64,000 nucleotides of DNA from Candidatus Hydrogenedentota bacterium (GCA_029556545.1 JAKQEQ010000076.1:1-64000), one strand, 5' to 3'; shown: positions 53,556-63,043, counted from the first letter of the stretch. The notes: generated by a model from the sequence alone, not told the origin. Made by a program: numbers and translations.

Positions 53556-54563
53556 TCACCAGTTCCCGGCGTCAAGATCGACGGCGTCTTCGCCTTCGCT
53601 CTCGAACAACTGGTCGCCGCGCAGCCGCAGCCGGTTTTCGGTCCGCGGCGGCGCCTCTTCCGGTTCCTCGACCACCACCACGCCTTCTGTCTTGTCAACC
53701 GACGGCGCGGCGGCAGGCGGCGCTTCTTCCGGTTCCTCGACGGGCGCGGCGGCAGGCGGCGCTTGGTCCGTTTCCTCGACGGGCGCGGCGGCGGGCGGCG
53801 CTTCTTCCGGTTCCTCGACGGGCGCGGCAGGCGGCGTTTCTTGCTGTTCCGCGACGGGCGCGGCGGCCGGGGTTTCTTCCGCAATCGCGACGCCTTCCGG
53901 GGCCGTGAAAACAAACTGCGCCGGATCGACGTCAGAGTTGATTCTCACGTTGGTGTATCGGACCATAATCGGCGCGCCGACCTCGGGGTAGATTTCCATC
54001 CCGGCGGCGACACCGGTCTTCTTATTCATGAAGACGAGTAGCCGCGCGATGCCCTCCGCCGGGTTTTTCGGGACGCATTCGAGCACGTAACAGCGCGCGG
54101 CGCCGACTTTGCGGTCTTCGCCCACCGACACCGTGAAGTCCTCCTTCACGCGATCGAGGAGTATCTTGCCGCCCGGCGGCGGGATGTCCTCGCCGGCGCC
54201 CGGCTGCGTCTTTAGCAACGTTTTCTGCCCCAGGACCTCGTTGACGATGTACAATTCCTGGCCGTCATAGACACTGTCCATCGTCATATCGAGGGCCATC
54301 GGGCCTTCGATCTTCATCGTAATCCGTTGTCGGTACTTCGCGGCGTCGCCGACGACCAACATGGTCACGTCGCCGGTCGCGGTCATCGTGCTCTCCTCCT
54401 CGATCATCGTCTCGAGCGCGAGGTCGGCCTTCAGCGTCCTGACCTTGCTCCACGCATCGAGAATATCGGCCTCGACCTCCTCGAACGCGGCGGCGTGGGC
54501 GATTGACGCCGTCGCGACGAGAAGGATTAGACAACACATGAAGACAGGCGACCAACGAATCAT
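53556..54563 (-). CDS. LolA-like secreted protein, paralog 2, with Pro/Ala/Glu repeat tail
   Basis: The start at 54563 follows GAGGAAA and gives the signal CCLILLVATASIAHA. The N-terminal 220 residues are the LolA-like domain (DILDAWSKVRTLKADLALET, KYRQRITMKIEGPMALDMTM, DIPPPGGKILLDRVKEDF, NVRINSDVDPAQFVFTAPEG). The tail holds about four repeats of VEEPEEAPPAAAP, encoded by tandem 39-bp units, and may span the periplasm or bind peptidoglycan. The gene ends inside the next start (ATGA) and begins just after paralog 1. Confidence 0.83.
   Translation of the reverse strand: MIRWSPVFMCCLILLVATASIAHAAAFEEVEADILDAWSKVRTLKADLALETMIEEESTMTATGDVTMLVVGDAAKYRQRITMKIEGPMALDMTMDSVYDGQELYIVNEVLGQKTLLKTQPGAGEDIPPPGGKILLDRVKEDFTVSVGEDRKVGAARCYVLECVPKNPAEGIARLLVFMNKKTGVAAGMEIYPEVGAPIMVRYTNVRINSDVDPAQFVFTAPEGVAIAEETPAAAPVAEQQETPPAAPVEEPEEAPPAAAPVEETDQAPPAAAPVEEPEEAPPAAAPSVDKTEGVVVVEEPEEAPPRTENRLRLRGDQLFESEGEDAVDLDAGNW
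53704..53856. repeat. Tandem 39-bp repeat in the LolA-like paralog 2 gene
   Basis: About four units of GGCGCGGCGGCAGGCGGCGC followed by TTCTTCCGGTTCCTCGACG, the last one shorter by 3 bases. The units are whole codons, so changes in number keep the frame. Confidence 0.75.
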
Positions 54564-54631
54564 CGGTATTTCCTCATGCTTGAGAACCTCGGGCGTCCCG
54601 GCAATCTCCCGCGCGCACCGCCCGCCGCGCT

Positions 54632-55423
54632 TCACGGCGCGTCCGGCGCGTCCGGGGTTTCCTCCACGGGCGCCGGTTCCACATTCATTTCGATGGTGGG
54701 CGGCGGCGGCGCCTGGGTCGTGTCGATCACTTCGACCCCGTCCGGCGCGACAAACACGAATCGGGCCGGGTCGATCTCGGGATTGATGCGGATATTCTCG
54801 TAACGGAGCGTGGCCGGCTTCGCGCCTTCCTCCGGCTGCATCACCATCTGCACCGGCGCGCCCGTTTCCTTGTCAAAGTAGACGAGAAGCTTGTTGGCGG
54901 CCGCCCCGCTCTCGTCGAGGGACCCCTGAATGACGTAACAGGCCTTGCCGTCCGCTTCCCGGTTCTCGAGCGCGTCCAGTTTCGCGAAATCCCGCTTCAG
55001 TGCTTGGAGGAGCAGCTTGCCGCCCGGCGGCGGAAAATCGAGGATGTCTTCGATACGACTCTTCACCGCGCGCTGTTCGTCCCCGGAATGCGTGAGGACG
55101 TATAAGGACTCGCCGTCGCACACCATCTTCAACGTCATCTCCCGCAGGCCGTCGGGAAGTTCCATCTTCATGGCGAGTTCCTGCGTGAATTTCGTAATCT
55201 CCCCGTCCGCGAGGTAGGCGAGATTGCCCCCCGCGCTGACCTGGGGCCCCTGAGCCTCGCTGTCGGCGGGCACGTCCATTACGATGTCCGCCGTCATGGT
55301 CTTTACCTTGGCGAAAGCCTCGAGAATCTTGGCTTCCGTTTCTTCAAGCGTAGCCGCGAGGGCGAGCGCCGGCGCGATCGCGAACAGGACCGCTCCCAAT
55401 GCGGCAATGCGTATCGACTTCAT
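54632..55423 (-). CDS. LolA-like secreted protein, paralog 1
   Basis: The start has AAGGAG 8 bases upstream and a signal AALGAVLFAIAPALALAA. The mature part shares the three-paralog pattern: KILEAFAKVKTMTADIVMDV, GEITKFTQELAMKMELPDGL, CDGESLYVLTHSGDEQRAV, DFPPPGGKLLLQALKRDFAK, and NIRINPEIDPARFVFVAPDG, ending in a short PAPVEETPDAPDAP tail. This resembles LolA-type and DUF2092-like carriers of lipids across the periplasm. It is first in a tight three-gene operon. No LolB or Lol ABC genes are adjacent. Confidence 0.83.
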   Translation of the reverse strand: MKSIRIAALGAVLFAIAPALALAATLEETEAKILEAFAKVKTMTADIVMDVPADSEAQGPQVSAGGNLAYLADGEITKFTQELAMKMELPDGLREMTLKMVCDGESLYVLTHSGDEQRAVKSRIEDILDFPPPGGKLLLQALKRDFAKLDALENREADGKACYVIQGSLDESGAAANKLLVYFDKETGAPVQMVMQPEEGAKPATLRYENIRINPEIDPARFVFVAPDGVEVIDTTQAPPPPTIEMNVEPAPVEETPDAPDAP

Positions 55424-55740
55424 CTGGGGCTCCTTTTGCAGGGTACCGGGCCGGTCGGGTCCGGCGGGTTGCGTGCGGGGCGGCGAAACGCATCGGCGTT
55501 TCCGAGCAGCGCCTCACACCCGACCCATAACTCTACCTTTCACCGGGGAATCGAGTCAACAGGAGCGCCGCGCGCGTGCTCGACAACGAGCGTCGGTCAA
55601 GGTCCGCATCGGCCGTTTACCGGCACGCACACAAGAACGCACCCGTGGAGAATATTGATCGAGGCTTCGAGCCATAACCGCGGGCAAGCAAGACTGGTCG
55701 GAGTCCGCGTTCTCGCGCAACACCCCGGTGCGCGGCCCAA
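55424..55740. other. Gene-free gap of 317 bases upstream of the LolA-like operon
   Basis: It should hold the promoter of the three-paralog operon. No credible -35/-10 pair, terminator hairpin or repeat was recognised. Frames in it are short and shadow-like. Confidence 0.4.
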
Positions 55741-56712
55741 CTAATCGGCTTCCTGGGCGGTCTTTTCGGCGGGATTCGACAAGAGCAGCGCTATCCAATA
55801 CACCGAGTCCAGCCGTCGCATGGCCGCGGCGTCCCAAACCCATTCGAGTGTGCATTTCGAGCAACTGAGGTCATAATAACTAAAGGAACCGGAAGACAAA
55901 AAGGGCATAGCCGTGCTATCCATCCAACGGCTGCTCACGATGGAAGCATAGAACACCTCCAAATCGTCCCCGGAAGCGATATAGGCGTCACGAAGCTCGC
56001 ACAAGTCAAAGATCATCCACCAAGCCACATCAACCCGTACAGGAAGGTCCGGGTGCGTCCAGAAGCAATCGCTTCCCTGCGTCATGCACGCGCACGGCGC
56101 GCATTCCGTTACATCGAGCAATTCAGGGCCAGGGTATTCACAGTCGCCCAGGGGACATTGCGGGAGCCCCATCCACGCCTCCGCGCAGCGGGCAGCCAAG
56201 ACCCGTCCGTCCGGGAGGCCGTCGCCATTCTCGTCCGCGTCATTCGGGTCCATTCCAAGCGCCGCTTCCTCGACGTCCGTCAGGCCGTCCCCATCCGTAT
56301 CCCCCTCGACGGGAACATGCCACGGGTTCACGTCATAGCCGTCTTCCGTGTCGGGCCTATAGACAAAACCACGGACGTTATACAGTTGAATCGTGCGCAA
56401 CAACTCGGCCATTTCGATTCGCCAGTCTTGGGGAACGTAATCACTGCTGTGATACGCGCCGGAGCGGTCTCCGTCGCCCGGGGCGAAGCCGTCCTCGGTG
56501 CCGGACGCCACGTGGTACCCATCACTATTATAGAATTGAATGACCCTGAGCAACTCAGTGAGACCTATGCGCCAGTCCCTGTCCGTATCGGCGGCGTGAA
56601 AAAACGTTGCGCCTATCGCCTCGCATGAAAAGCCGACAATCGCCGCGATTGCCGTCAAAGCGCGCGCCGCCGCACATCGTCCCCAAAATGGCTTCGTCCG
56701 CCGCGTGAACAT
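55741..56712 (-). CDS. Secreted protein with two dockerin-like modules
   Basis: The start at 56712 has AGGAG 8 bases upstream; 56739 is an alternative. The signal is ALTAIAAIVGFSCEAIGA. Two modules of about 40 residues follow: AADTDRDWRIGLTELLRVIQ with GTEDGFAPG, and SSDYVPQDWRIEMAELLRTI with DTEDGYDV. A calcium-loop repeat follows (DTDGDGLTDVEEAALGMDPN, DADENGDGLPDG). The Cys-rich rest (CPLGDCEYPGPELLDVTEC, CTLEWVWDAAAMRRLDS) is unknown. It is the same module as in the beta-helix protein at 736, here at the N-terminus. Probably a surface or matrix protein. Confidence 0.85.
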   Translation of the reverse strand: MFTRRTKPFWGRCAAARALTAIAAIVGFSCEAIGATFFHAADTDRDWRIGLTELLRVIQFYNSDGYHVASGTEDGFAPGDGDRSGAYHSSDYVPQDWRIEMAELLRTIQLYNVRGFVYRPDTEDGYDVNPWHVPVEGDTDGDGLTDVEEAALGMDPNDADENGDGLPDGRVLAARCAEAWMGLPQCPLGDCEYPGPELLDVTECAPCACMTQGSDCFWTHPDLPVRVDVAWWMIFDLCELRDAYIASGDDLEVFYASIVSSRWMDSTAMPFLSSGSFSYYDLSCSKCTLEWVWDAAAMRRLDSVYWIALLLSNPAEKTAQEAD

Positions 56713-56987
56713 GGTGTCGCTCCTGTCGTCCGTATTCATCCACCCTTACAGTGACAGGTCCCCGCGTTTATGGGCGGCCCCAAGTTCTTGATCGTGGGGC
56801 CGTTTACCCCGCGTTGGCCAATTCTTTCCACCTAGACAGGCGTCTAACAGAATTCTAGCATATGTCGCCTGTTGCGACAAGGCCCATTTGTCTTGGACGG
56901 CATGACGCGCGACATCACAGGAGATGCTGGTGGAGAGGTTTATATGGCCGAGCCGGTTGCGGAAATCTCCGCCTGGGAGTTCGCGCC

Positions 56988-57902
56988 CTACGCCGGTTCG
57001 CCCTGCGGCGCAACGCGGATGGTCGACATGTAGCCCCGGTGGTCGCTGAGGCGCAGCCCGTTGTGGCGGCTCCATTCGGTGAATCCCGTTACCTCGAAAG
57101 TGTATGCGGGGGCGACCATGCCGAAGATGTTGTCGATGCGCGTGCCGCCGTCCATCAGGTGGGCCATGCCGATTTCGCTGACCAGGTGCTCGAACTCGGG
57201 GTCGCCCGGGCGGCAATTGAAGTCGCCGACGAGGAAGGCGGGCGCGGTTCCCGTGCGCGTGCTGTTCACGAACAGCGCGGCCTCGCGCATCTGGTGCATC
57301 CGCACGACCTTGTTCGCGGCGCGCCCATAGCCGGCCTGGGCGTGGGTGTTGTAGAAGTCGATGATGCCAGCGGGGTGATCGATCCGGGCGAGGGCCACGC
57401 CCTTGCCGCCCCACCAGTCGCCTTCCCACAGGCGGAACCATTCGTTGCTGGCGGTGTAACGGTGAAAGAAAGCCTCGCGGATGGGCCATGCGCTCATAAT
57501 CAACAGCCCACTGCCGACTGTGCCGCTCGGGAAATACTCGTGATAGCGCAGGCGCGACCCCTGCAGCGCGTCGATCAGGACGCGCCGGTCCTTGGCGACG
57601 AAGACTTCCTGGAATCCCACGATGTCCGGGTCCAGTTGGGTGAGGTATTCGCCGATGGCGCGCATGCGCGCGGGCCGGTTTCTACCGACGACCCAGAGGT
57701 TCTGCACATTGTACGTGATGATCTTGAGTTCGGCGGGCGCATCGAGCGGCGGCGGCGGGGCTTGCAGCAGCGCGCTCTTCGAGAAGTCCGTTTCCGCGCC
57801 GGTCCGGCCATTCACGAAGACCGCGGCAAACGCCACGATGCCGAACAGGACCGCGATTCCCGCCAATGGTACGATGCTGCACCCGATCATCCATTTGCGC
57901 AT
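56988..57902 (-). CDS. Membrane-anchored endonuclease/exonuclease/phosphatase-fold protein
   Basis: One N-terminal helix (IGCSIVPLAGIAVLFGIVAF) anchors or exports the 304-aa protein. The catalytic fold shows KIITYNVQNLWVV, VGFQEVFVAKDRR (Glu), GIIDFYNTHAQAGYG, FLVGDFNCRPGDPE (DxN) and the final LSDHRGYMS (Asp-His). Related proteins are neutral sphingomyelinase-like enzymes, nucleases or inositol phosphatases. Placement outside the cytoplasm favours a phospholipid- or nucleic-acid-degrading role. The substrate is not certain. It is 120 bases downstream of the GH-like gene. Confidence 0.85.
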   Translation of the reverse strand: MRKWMIGCSIVPLAGIAVLFGIVAFAAVFVNGRTGAETDFSKSALLQAPPPPLDAPAELKIITYNVQNLWVVGRNRPARMRAIGEYLTQLDPDIVGFQEVFVAKDRRVLIDALQGSRLRYHEYFPSGTVGSGLLIMSAWPIREAFFHRYTASNEWFRLWEGDWWGGKGVALARIDHPAGIIDFYNTHAQAGYGRAANKVVRMHQMREAALFVNSTRTGTAPAFLVGDFNCRPGDPEFEHLVSEIGMAHLMDGGTRIDNIFGMVAPAYTFEVTGFTEWSRHNGLRLSDHRGYMSTIRVAPQGEPA

Positions 57903-57979
57903 GAGCCCGCTCCCTGAGTTGGTGGACCATGGGACACGCGCACACTAGACCGGGGAAGCGGCGCGCCGGTTGCGCCCGC

Positions 57980-58011
57980 TCTCTTCCCGAGGGAGAGGGT
58001 TGGGGGGAGGG
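57980..58011. repeat. CTCTTCCC-GAGGGAGAGGG hairpin repeat
   Basis: The unit is a near-inverse of the one at 2775-2810. The stem is CTCTTCCC/GGGAGAGG. It lies in the gap between the GH-like gene end and the phosphatase-fold gene start, with a GTTGGGGG run after it. Confidence 0.5.
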
Positions 58012-58022
58012 CTCCCCTACCC

Positions 58023-59786
58023 TTACTCGAAGTATCGGTAGTTGAAGCGGCCAGGCGGGGCGGCGTCGCCGTTGACGCTGAACTCGACGATACTGCCCTC
58101 GCGCATGATGTTGTCGGCCCACTTGAACTCGATATCGAGGGGCGCGTCGGCGCTCAGCCCGAGGATTTCGCGCGGGATCGCCAGTTCGAGTTCCTTCTCG
58201 AAAGCTCGATAGGGAATCTTCGCGACGGGGTTGGGCTTCCAGTCGCTCGACAGGCGTTCGAGGAGCGCGCCGTCCGGCTTTGGCGTCAAGCGGTTCAACA
58301 CGAAATCGTAGCCTTCCCAACCGGTGTCCTTGCTGCGATCCACATCAATAAACAGCATCATCCAGTGCGGCTCGACGCTCAGGCTGATGTAGCCGCGCGT
58401 CCGGGCGTAGAAGTAGAGGAACTTCTCGTCGCGCGCGACCTTCAGCGTCGTGAAATCGTTGCGGCCCGACCGGTTCAGGAACCGGCCCGCCTCGCCCCAC
58501 GCGGGATGATCGCGGAAGACCGGATCGCCAACGTGGTCCCGGAACTCGGGGGTCACGTCCCGCCAGTCGCTGAAATCGCCGTTGACGGTGATGGATTTGG
58601 GCGGTCCCGCCGCAGGCTGGGGGCGGGCGCCCTTGAACCGGCGGATATTCGCGATCATCTGGTAGTAGTAGTTGTCGCCGTGGCCGCCGCGCATCGGCTC
58701 GATGTCGCGGCTGTGTTCCTGGTCGAACTGATCGACGAACATGACCGGGGCCTTGACGTTGTTGAATTCGTCGAACCGGCACGCGACCCATTCGTTCCAT
58801 CCGGTGATGAAGATGAACTTCGGGTCCACTTCGAGGGCGCGCCGCCACTGTTCCGCGAAGTTGTGGCCGTGCAGGACCGCGTCGGTCTCCGTCGCCTGGC
58901 GGCCCCCGTGAAAGCTGCGCCCACGCGCGCCAGCCTCGCTCATCGCGGCGAGGCGGTCCCCGACGGCGTTTTGCGCCACGCCGACGGTCATCTGCTCGGC
59001 CTCGCCCGCGCCGTTCTTGAACACGTGCTGCGGGAAGACCTCGAGCCAGCCCCATTGATCCGGTCCGTCGGGCCCGGTGAAGTAGGACGCTATGGGCTTG
59101 CGGAAGGTGAAGAACGCGCGGAGCGTCTCATCGTCGACCCGCCCTGGGTCCGCCAGGATGAGCGGTTTCCCCTCCCAGAGGAACCACAAGTCCGGGTGCA
59201 GGTTCGGCCCGTACAGGTCGCCGTGGAGTTCGCCCACCACGCGGGCCGGGTCCCAGAACGGGCATAGAAACGCGATTCGCGGCGTCGCGTGGCCGGCGGC
59301 GCGGACCTCGGCGAAGGCCTTGCACAAGGCGAGGTAGTTGTCCTTGTACGTGGCCTGGTTCGTCACGTCGAAGATCACCACCTCCACGCCCGCGTCCGCC
59401 AACATGCGCGCGTGCTGCTTGAAGACGTAGGGATCATCGGACAAGTAATACCCGAGCAGCGGCTCGCCCCAGTGATGGAAGGCGTGCATCGGGCCCCACG
59501 CCGGGTGGTCCGACGCCTCCATCGCGTCCGGGTGTTCCTTGAGAATCTTCGTGATGTCATGCGGCCCGGACTGGCCGTGCGCGCCAAGCCAAAGGAAATA
59601 AAAGATGCCGACGTACTTGCCCTCGCGCGGGTCGCCGACCTCGGCGTGCGTCGGCAGCCTGCGCCCGAGCGCGTCCACCGCCTCCCACGTGTCGCTGAAC
59701 GTGTCCCACTTCAGTTCATCGCACCACGCGCCCGCGCTCAGCGCGAAGAGACTCGCGAAAACGAATCTGAAACAGCCCTGCCGCAC
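58023..59786 (-). CDS. Secreted GH71/99-like protein with C-terminal CBM9-like domain
   Basis: The GTG at 59786 follows GAGGAGG, with signal FRFVFASLFALSAGAWC. Residues of about 40-370 look like a TIM barrel of the GH71/GH99 group: KYVGIFYFLWLGAHGQSGPH, GVEVVIFDVTNQATYKDNYL, RIAFLCPFWDPARVVGELHG and FITGWNEWVACRFDEFNN. The last 190 residues (ITVNGDFSDWRDVTPEFRDH; FLYFYARTRGYISLSVEPHW) match a CBM9-like beta-sandwich often fused to such enzymes. The likely substrate is an alpha-mannan or related glycan, by analogy. It is preceded by a hexamer array. Confidence 0.75.
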   Translation of the reverse strand: MRQGCFRFVFASLFALSAGAWCDELKWDTFSDTWEAVDALGRRLPTHAEVGDPREGKYVGIFYFLWLGAHGQSGPHDITKILKEHPDAMEASDHPAWGPMHAFHHWGEPLLGYYLSDDPYVFKQHARMLADAGVEVVIFDVTNQATYKDNYLALCKAFAEVRAAGHATPRIAFLCPFWDPARVVGELHGDLYGPNLHPDLWFLWEGKPLILADPGRVDDETLRAFFTFRKPIASYFTGPDGPDQWGWLEVFPQHVFKNGAGEAEQMTVGVAQNAVGDRLAAMSEAGARGRSFHGGRQATETDAVLHGHNFAEQWRRALEVDPKFIFITGWNEWVACRFDEFNNVKAPVMFVDQFDQEHSRDIEPMRGGHGDNYYYQMIANIRRFKGARPQPAAGPPKSITVNGDFSDWRDVTPEFRDHVGDPVFRDHPAWGEAGRFLNRSGRNDFTTLKVARDEKFLYFYARTRGYISLSVEPHWMMLFIDVDRSKDTGWEGYDFVLNRLTPKPDGALLERLSSDWKPNPVAKIPYRAFEKELELAIPREILGLSADAPLDIEFKWADNIMREGSIVEFSVNGDAAPPGRFNYRYFE

Positions 59787-59804
59787 GCCTTTGCCTCCTC
59801 AGAT

Positions 59805-59869
59805 ACTCGTGCTCGTGCTCGTGCTCGTGCTCGTACTCGTGCTCGTACTCGTGCTCGTACTCGTGCTCG
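59805..59869 (-). repeat. GAGTAC/GAGCAC hexamer array upstream of the GH-like gene
   Basis: On the minus strand about eleven hexamers (GAGCAC and GAGTAC alternating, then GAGCAC only) end 19 bases before the GTG at 59786. This is the longest of three arrays, all in sense orientation upstream of a start codon. Confidence 0.8.
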
Positions 59870-59875
59870 CCATCT

Positions 59876-60706
59876 TCAGTTTTTCGCACCCGCTTCCCGG
59901 GCCGACCTGCGTTGATCGAAGAGCCACCGGATGGCTTCCTCATGGGCGTATGCCTTGTCCCACGAATTGTGCCCGGTATCCTCGAATTCCGTATAGCGCA
60001 CATCGCCGCCCGCGGCGTTGACCGCCTCGACCATCTGGCGGCTGCACCGCGGCGGGACCGTGTCATCGTCCGCGCCGTGGAAGGTCCAGATGGGAATGGT
60101 CGCGAGCTTCTTCACGCGGCTATCGAACGACCCGAAGCGCCTGCCGATGGGTTTCTTCGATATGAGCGAGATATCGAGCACGTGCCCGCCGCCGCAGATG
60201 GGCATGAGCGCCGCGAACGTGTCGGTCTTCGTCGCGCCCCACAGCCACGTCCCGTAACCGCCCATGGAAATCCCCGTCAGGTAGACCCGGTCCGGGTCGA
60301 TGTTATAGTCCTCCATCGCCCGCGCCATCGCCGCCTCGATATGCTCGATCACCACGTTCCAGAACAGGTCGCGCGGGCACTGCGGCAGCAGCACAATCGC
60401 CGGAAACTGCTCGGGCCGGTCCCGCAGCGCGGGGCCGATGCCCACCTCCGTCTGGTGCAGGCCATCGTCGCCCCGCTCGCCGGACCCGTGCAGGAACACG
60501 ATCAGCGGCCACGCCTTCTCCGGCGTATACCCCGGCGGCACGAACACGGCGTAGGGACAGATCGTGCCGTTCACTTCGATGCTCTTGCTGATGAATACCG
60601 TCGCGGTCTCGTTCATGGTCGTGGCGCCGTCCTCTCCCGTTGCCGCAGCGGCGCACAGCGCCAGCGCGATGCCCCAACCGCAGAATCCGACACGATACGC
60701 TTGCAT
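59876..60706 (-). CDS. Secreted prolyl-oligopeptidase-like alpha/beta hydrolase (esterase)
   Basis: The start at 60706 (alternative 60715) follows a GAGG site. The signal is RVGFCGWGIALALCAAAATG. Core motifs: VFVPPGYTPEKAWPLIVFLH, GSGERGDDG, the nucleophile GISMGGYGTWLWGATK, the acid in IPIWTFHGADDDTVPPRCS, and His in FEDTGHNSWDKAYAHEEAIR. This pattern is common in secreted feruloyl esterase-like or peptidase-like proteins of the PVC group. It is 276 aa and shares strand with the GH-like gene. The substrate is not known. Confidence 0.87.
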   Translation of the reverse strand: MQAYRVGFCGWGIALALCAAAATGEDGATTMNETATVFISKSIEVNGTICPYAVFVPPGYTPEKAWPLIVFLHGSGERGDDGLHQTEVGIGPALRDRPEQFPAIVLLPQCPRDLFWNVVIEHIEAAMARAMEDYNIDPDRVYLTGISMGGYGTWLWGATKTDTFAALMPICGGGHVLDISLISKKPIGRRFGSFDSRVKKLATIPIWTFHGADDDTVPPRCSRQMVEAVNAAGGDVRYTEFEDTGHNSWDKAYAHEEAIRWLFDQRRSAREAGAKN

Positions 60707-61369
60707 GCGACACATCCTCTTTGCTCGATGGGGTAACAATACCGACGCACTCCCCCGTTTGCAACGCGCGGGTCGGTACCAACTCCGTCTGGGACCTGCT
60801 CCAACAAAACCTTGCATCTACCCCATTGCTCCTGGCGAGACCTGGGACCTACCGGCTTCTGGGTCATCAACCCGGTAGTCGGTTAGGACGTCAGGGCTCC
60901 GCCGCCGGATTTCCTCGAGTACCCTCGTGACACGTAGTACCCCTCTGCCACGGTAGCTGCAGGTCGCTTGTCGGAGCCGACGAATACGACAGCATCCACG
61001 GCTGTATCGAGGGCATGCTGGCAATGTCGGGACACACCACACAAACAGTCTACCCTGTTCTGATACGGGATAGGGAATTCGTCCTCGGCTCCAAAGACAA
61101 AGCCAGCTGTACCCGCAACTGGCTTGCCACCCTTGGTCTCTTCACACTTGCCCGTAGCCCCTTAAAAATCGCCGCTCGACGCGTTCGCGAAAGTGAAGTC
61201 CTTCTGGAATTCTCGTGGGGCATTCCCGCGGACTGGCTCACCTACTTCTCCTCTTCCTAAGCTATATTCCGAGAACTGAGACCTCTCCATACACTATACA
61301 ATTCATTAGCATCCGATGAGCCCCGTGTGTATTATACAAGAGCATAATATCACTTAATCGCACGGCAAC
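60707..61369. other. 663-base gap with a possible ORF and a falling GC content
   Basis: A motif resembling the one at 26940 occurs at about 60774 (GGTACCAACTCCGTCTGGGA). A plus-strand frame of 81 aa at 61015-61260 (MLAMSGHTTQTVYPVLIRDR ... EFSWGIPADWLTYFSSS) reads like protein and extends in frame upstream to a TGA near 60931, so it could be a gene remnant; I do not recognise it. From about 61260 on the sequence turns AT-rich. No tRNA-like sequence was seen at the boundary. Confidence 0.35.
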
Positions 61370-63043
61370 TCATTTGTTTTTCTGATCAAGCAAACACAGT
61401 TGTTGCGCACTAGCATCCGACGTTACGAAACGGCGAAGCACAGATGCCGTGCAAGCACTGATGAGCTGCTTTTCCATCTCCCTTGGCTCAATCTTCATGA
61501 GTCCGTCACGATATTCCCGTCCTGGTTTACCTTCCTCAAACCACCGCTGCGCTTCCTTATTAAGGCATTCAAGGACAGTTAGCTTCTCCGTCCTTGTCCT
61601 GACGGGTTTTCTAAACCATCCGCCCAGAATATTTGTAAGGTGTAGTAGATGCGCACTGTTCAAAATGAACCGCGGGGCACCGCGAAAGAGATACGTAACA
61701 AACAGATCGGCTGGCTGGTCCGGGATCGGGAGCGAGTACCAATGCTTTAGACGCCGAGCCGTTGCTGTCATATGAAGCCCTTCACGTACCCCCTCCCGTA
61801 AGTACTCCTGAACTGCAGGATGCAACTTCTCGATACTGACGCCCGGCAACGACAGCAGCCAACATGCGTGGCCGGAATCGCGAAGCACATTCCAGTTCAC
61901 TTTGGAAAACTCGCAACCGTCTATAGGGATACGTGTAGGCATGACCGGTTTGAGATAGCTTTCCGGAATCTGACGTCTTTTCACGTCATCATCTGATAAA
62001 ACAAAAAACGCATTGCAGCCAGTCGAGATCCCTCGTCTAATTCGGAGGGCTTGACCAAGACTGTTGCGCCCAGAAGGTCTTATTTCGGCAATGCTGGCAG
62101 TGGAGTCCGGACGATCAAGAACGTACAACAATGCTAAGGCCTTCGATCGGGGCGTACGCAGTTTGACGGGGATGACGTGTTGCGTTGATCGCCATCCGTG
62201 CCTCAAGAGAAGATCCGCTCGAAGGTGCCGGGAGTGCGCTGAGCCTGCAGCCTCCATTGGGAGAAGGAACAGGATGCGCCCGTTGTCGAAAGTCCTCCTG
62301 TGCTTCTGCGCGGCAACCCGCAGAATGTCCACAGCTTTGCATAGAAAGTAGTTTCCGGCACCCGATAGCGGCGAAATATCTATTCCCAAGCTCGACCTGA
62401 GCCGCTCAAGCACGCTGTCGCGCGCCCGAAGGTTGTGAGACCGGACGTAGGGTGGATTGGACACAAACATATTTGGAGGCGGCAACCCCTTCTGCTCAAA
62501 TCTATCTTGACCCAAGGTCAAGAAGTTTCCATACCACACCCTGAAACTGGCAGGCGCATGGATTATCTCCAGCACATGGGCCGTACTCAGTGCTAGAATT
62601 GGGTCGCTTTCAACCCCGATATACCCCTTGATGTCGATACCACGACGCAATACCGTTTCAGCGAAGATACCCGTACCTGCACCAGCATCACATAACACGT
62701 CATTCGTGTCCGGCACGCAAACTGACAAGGCCCACTCGGCGATTTGTGCTGGCGTAAAGTACTGCCCTTTGTGCTTTCGGTACTCAAGACTAAATGCTGC
62801 GCAATACAATTCTGCGAACACCTCAGCGTGATATTTCCCCTCAGCGCTGAGCGCCATTCGGAGCTTCTCCAAGGCGTCTGGAAGGTCTCCAGTAAGTGTC
62901 GCTACCGGATAGGTTGGGCAGTTCTCTATGCGTCTGTATGTCGCTTTTCCAGCAAGAGCTACGAGGAGCTGCAGCAGAGTGACTGGTGAGCCCTTAACAA
63001 GACTACTCAACCTATGAATTGGTGCTCTAACCACGGCGATCAC
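61370..63043 (-). CDS. N6-adenine DNA methyltransferase (Eco57I-type)
   Basis: The SAM site is CDAGAGTGIFAETVL and the catalytic motif is VSNPPYVRSHNLRARDSV (NPPY). The family start KGQYFTPAQIAEWAL comes before it. The C-terminal 250 residues (GISTGCNAFFVLSDDDVKRR, FSKVNWNVLRDSGHACWLLS, YLFRGAPRFILNSAHLLHLT) look like the target recognition half of type II methylases. It is 557 aa, with no nuclease motif visible, so it is a methylase subunit or a stand-alone enzyme. Its start overlaps the HD-like gene stop by 4 bases. The codon use is AT-richer than the rest of the window. Confidence 0.88.
   Translation of the reverse strand: MIAVVRAPIHRLSSLVKGSPVTLLQLLVALAGKATYRRIENCPTYPVATLTGDLPDALEKLRMALSAEGKYHAEVFAELYCAAFSLEYRKHKGQYFTPAQIAEWALSVCVPDTNDVLCDAGAGTGIFAETVLRRGIDIKGYIGVESDPILALSTAHVLEIIHAPASFRVWYGNFLTLGQDRFEQKGLPPPNMFVSNPPYVRSHNLRARDSVLERLRSSLGIDISPLSGAGNYFLCKAVDILRVAAQKHRRTFDNGRILFLLPMEAAGSAHSRHLRADLLLRHGWRSTQHVIPVKLRTPRSKALALLYVLDRPDSTASIAEIRPSGRNSLGQALRIRRGISTGCNAFFVLSDDDVKRRQIPESYLKPVMPTRIPIDGCEFSKVNWNVLRDSGHACWLLSLPGVSIEKLHPAVQEYLREGVREGLHMTATARRLKHWYSLPIPDQPADLFVTYLFRGAPRFILNSAHLLHLTNILGGWFRKPVRTRTEKLTVLECLNKEAQRWFEEGKPGREYRDGLMKIEPREMEKQLISACTASVLRRFVTSDASAQQLCLLDQKNK

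Noticed and set aside
53704-53856. 39-bp tandem repeats as a CRISPR
   Set aside because: They are contiguous, lack spacers and encode a protein repeat.
59805-59869. Hexamer array as a CRISPR
   Set aside because: Units are 6 bases with no unique spacers; this is a simple tandem array.
61300-61369. tRNA gene or attachment site at the island edge
   Set aside because: No cloverleaf or CCA-end pattern was visible.
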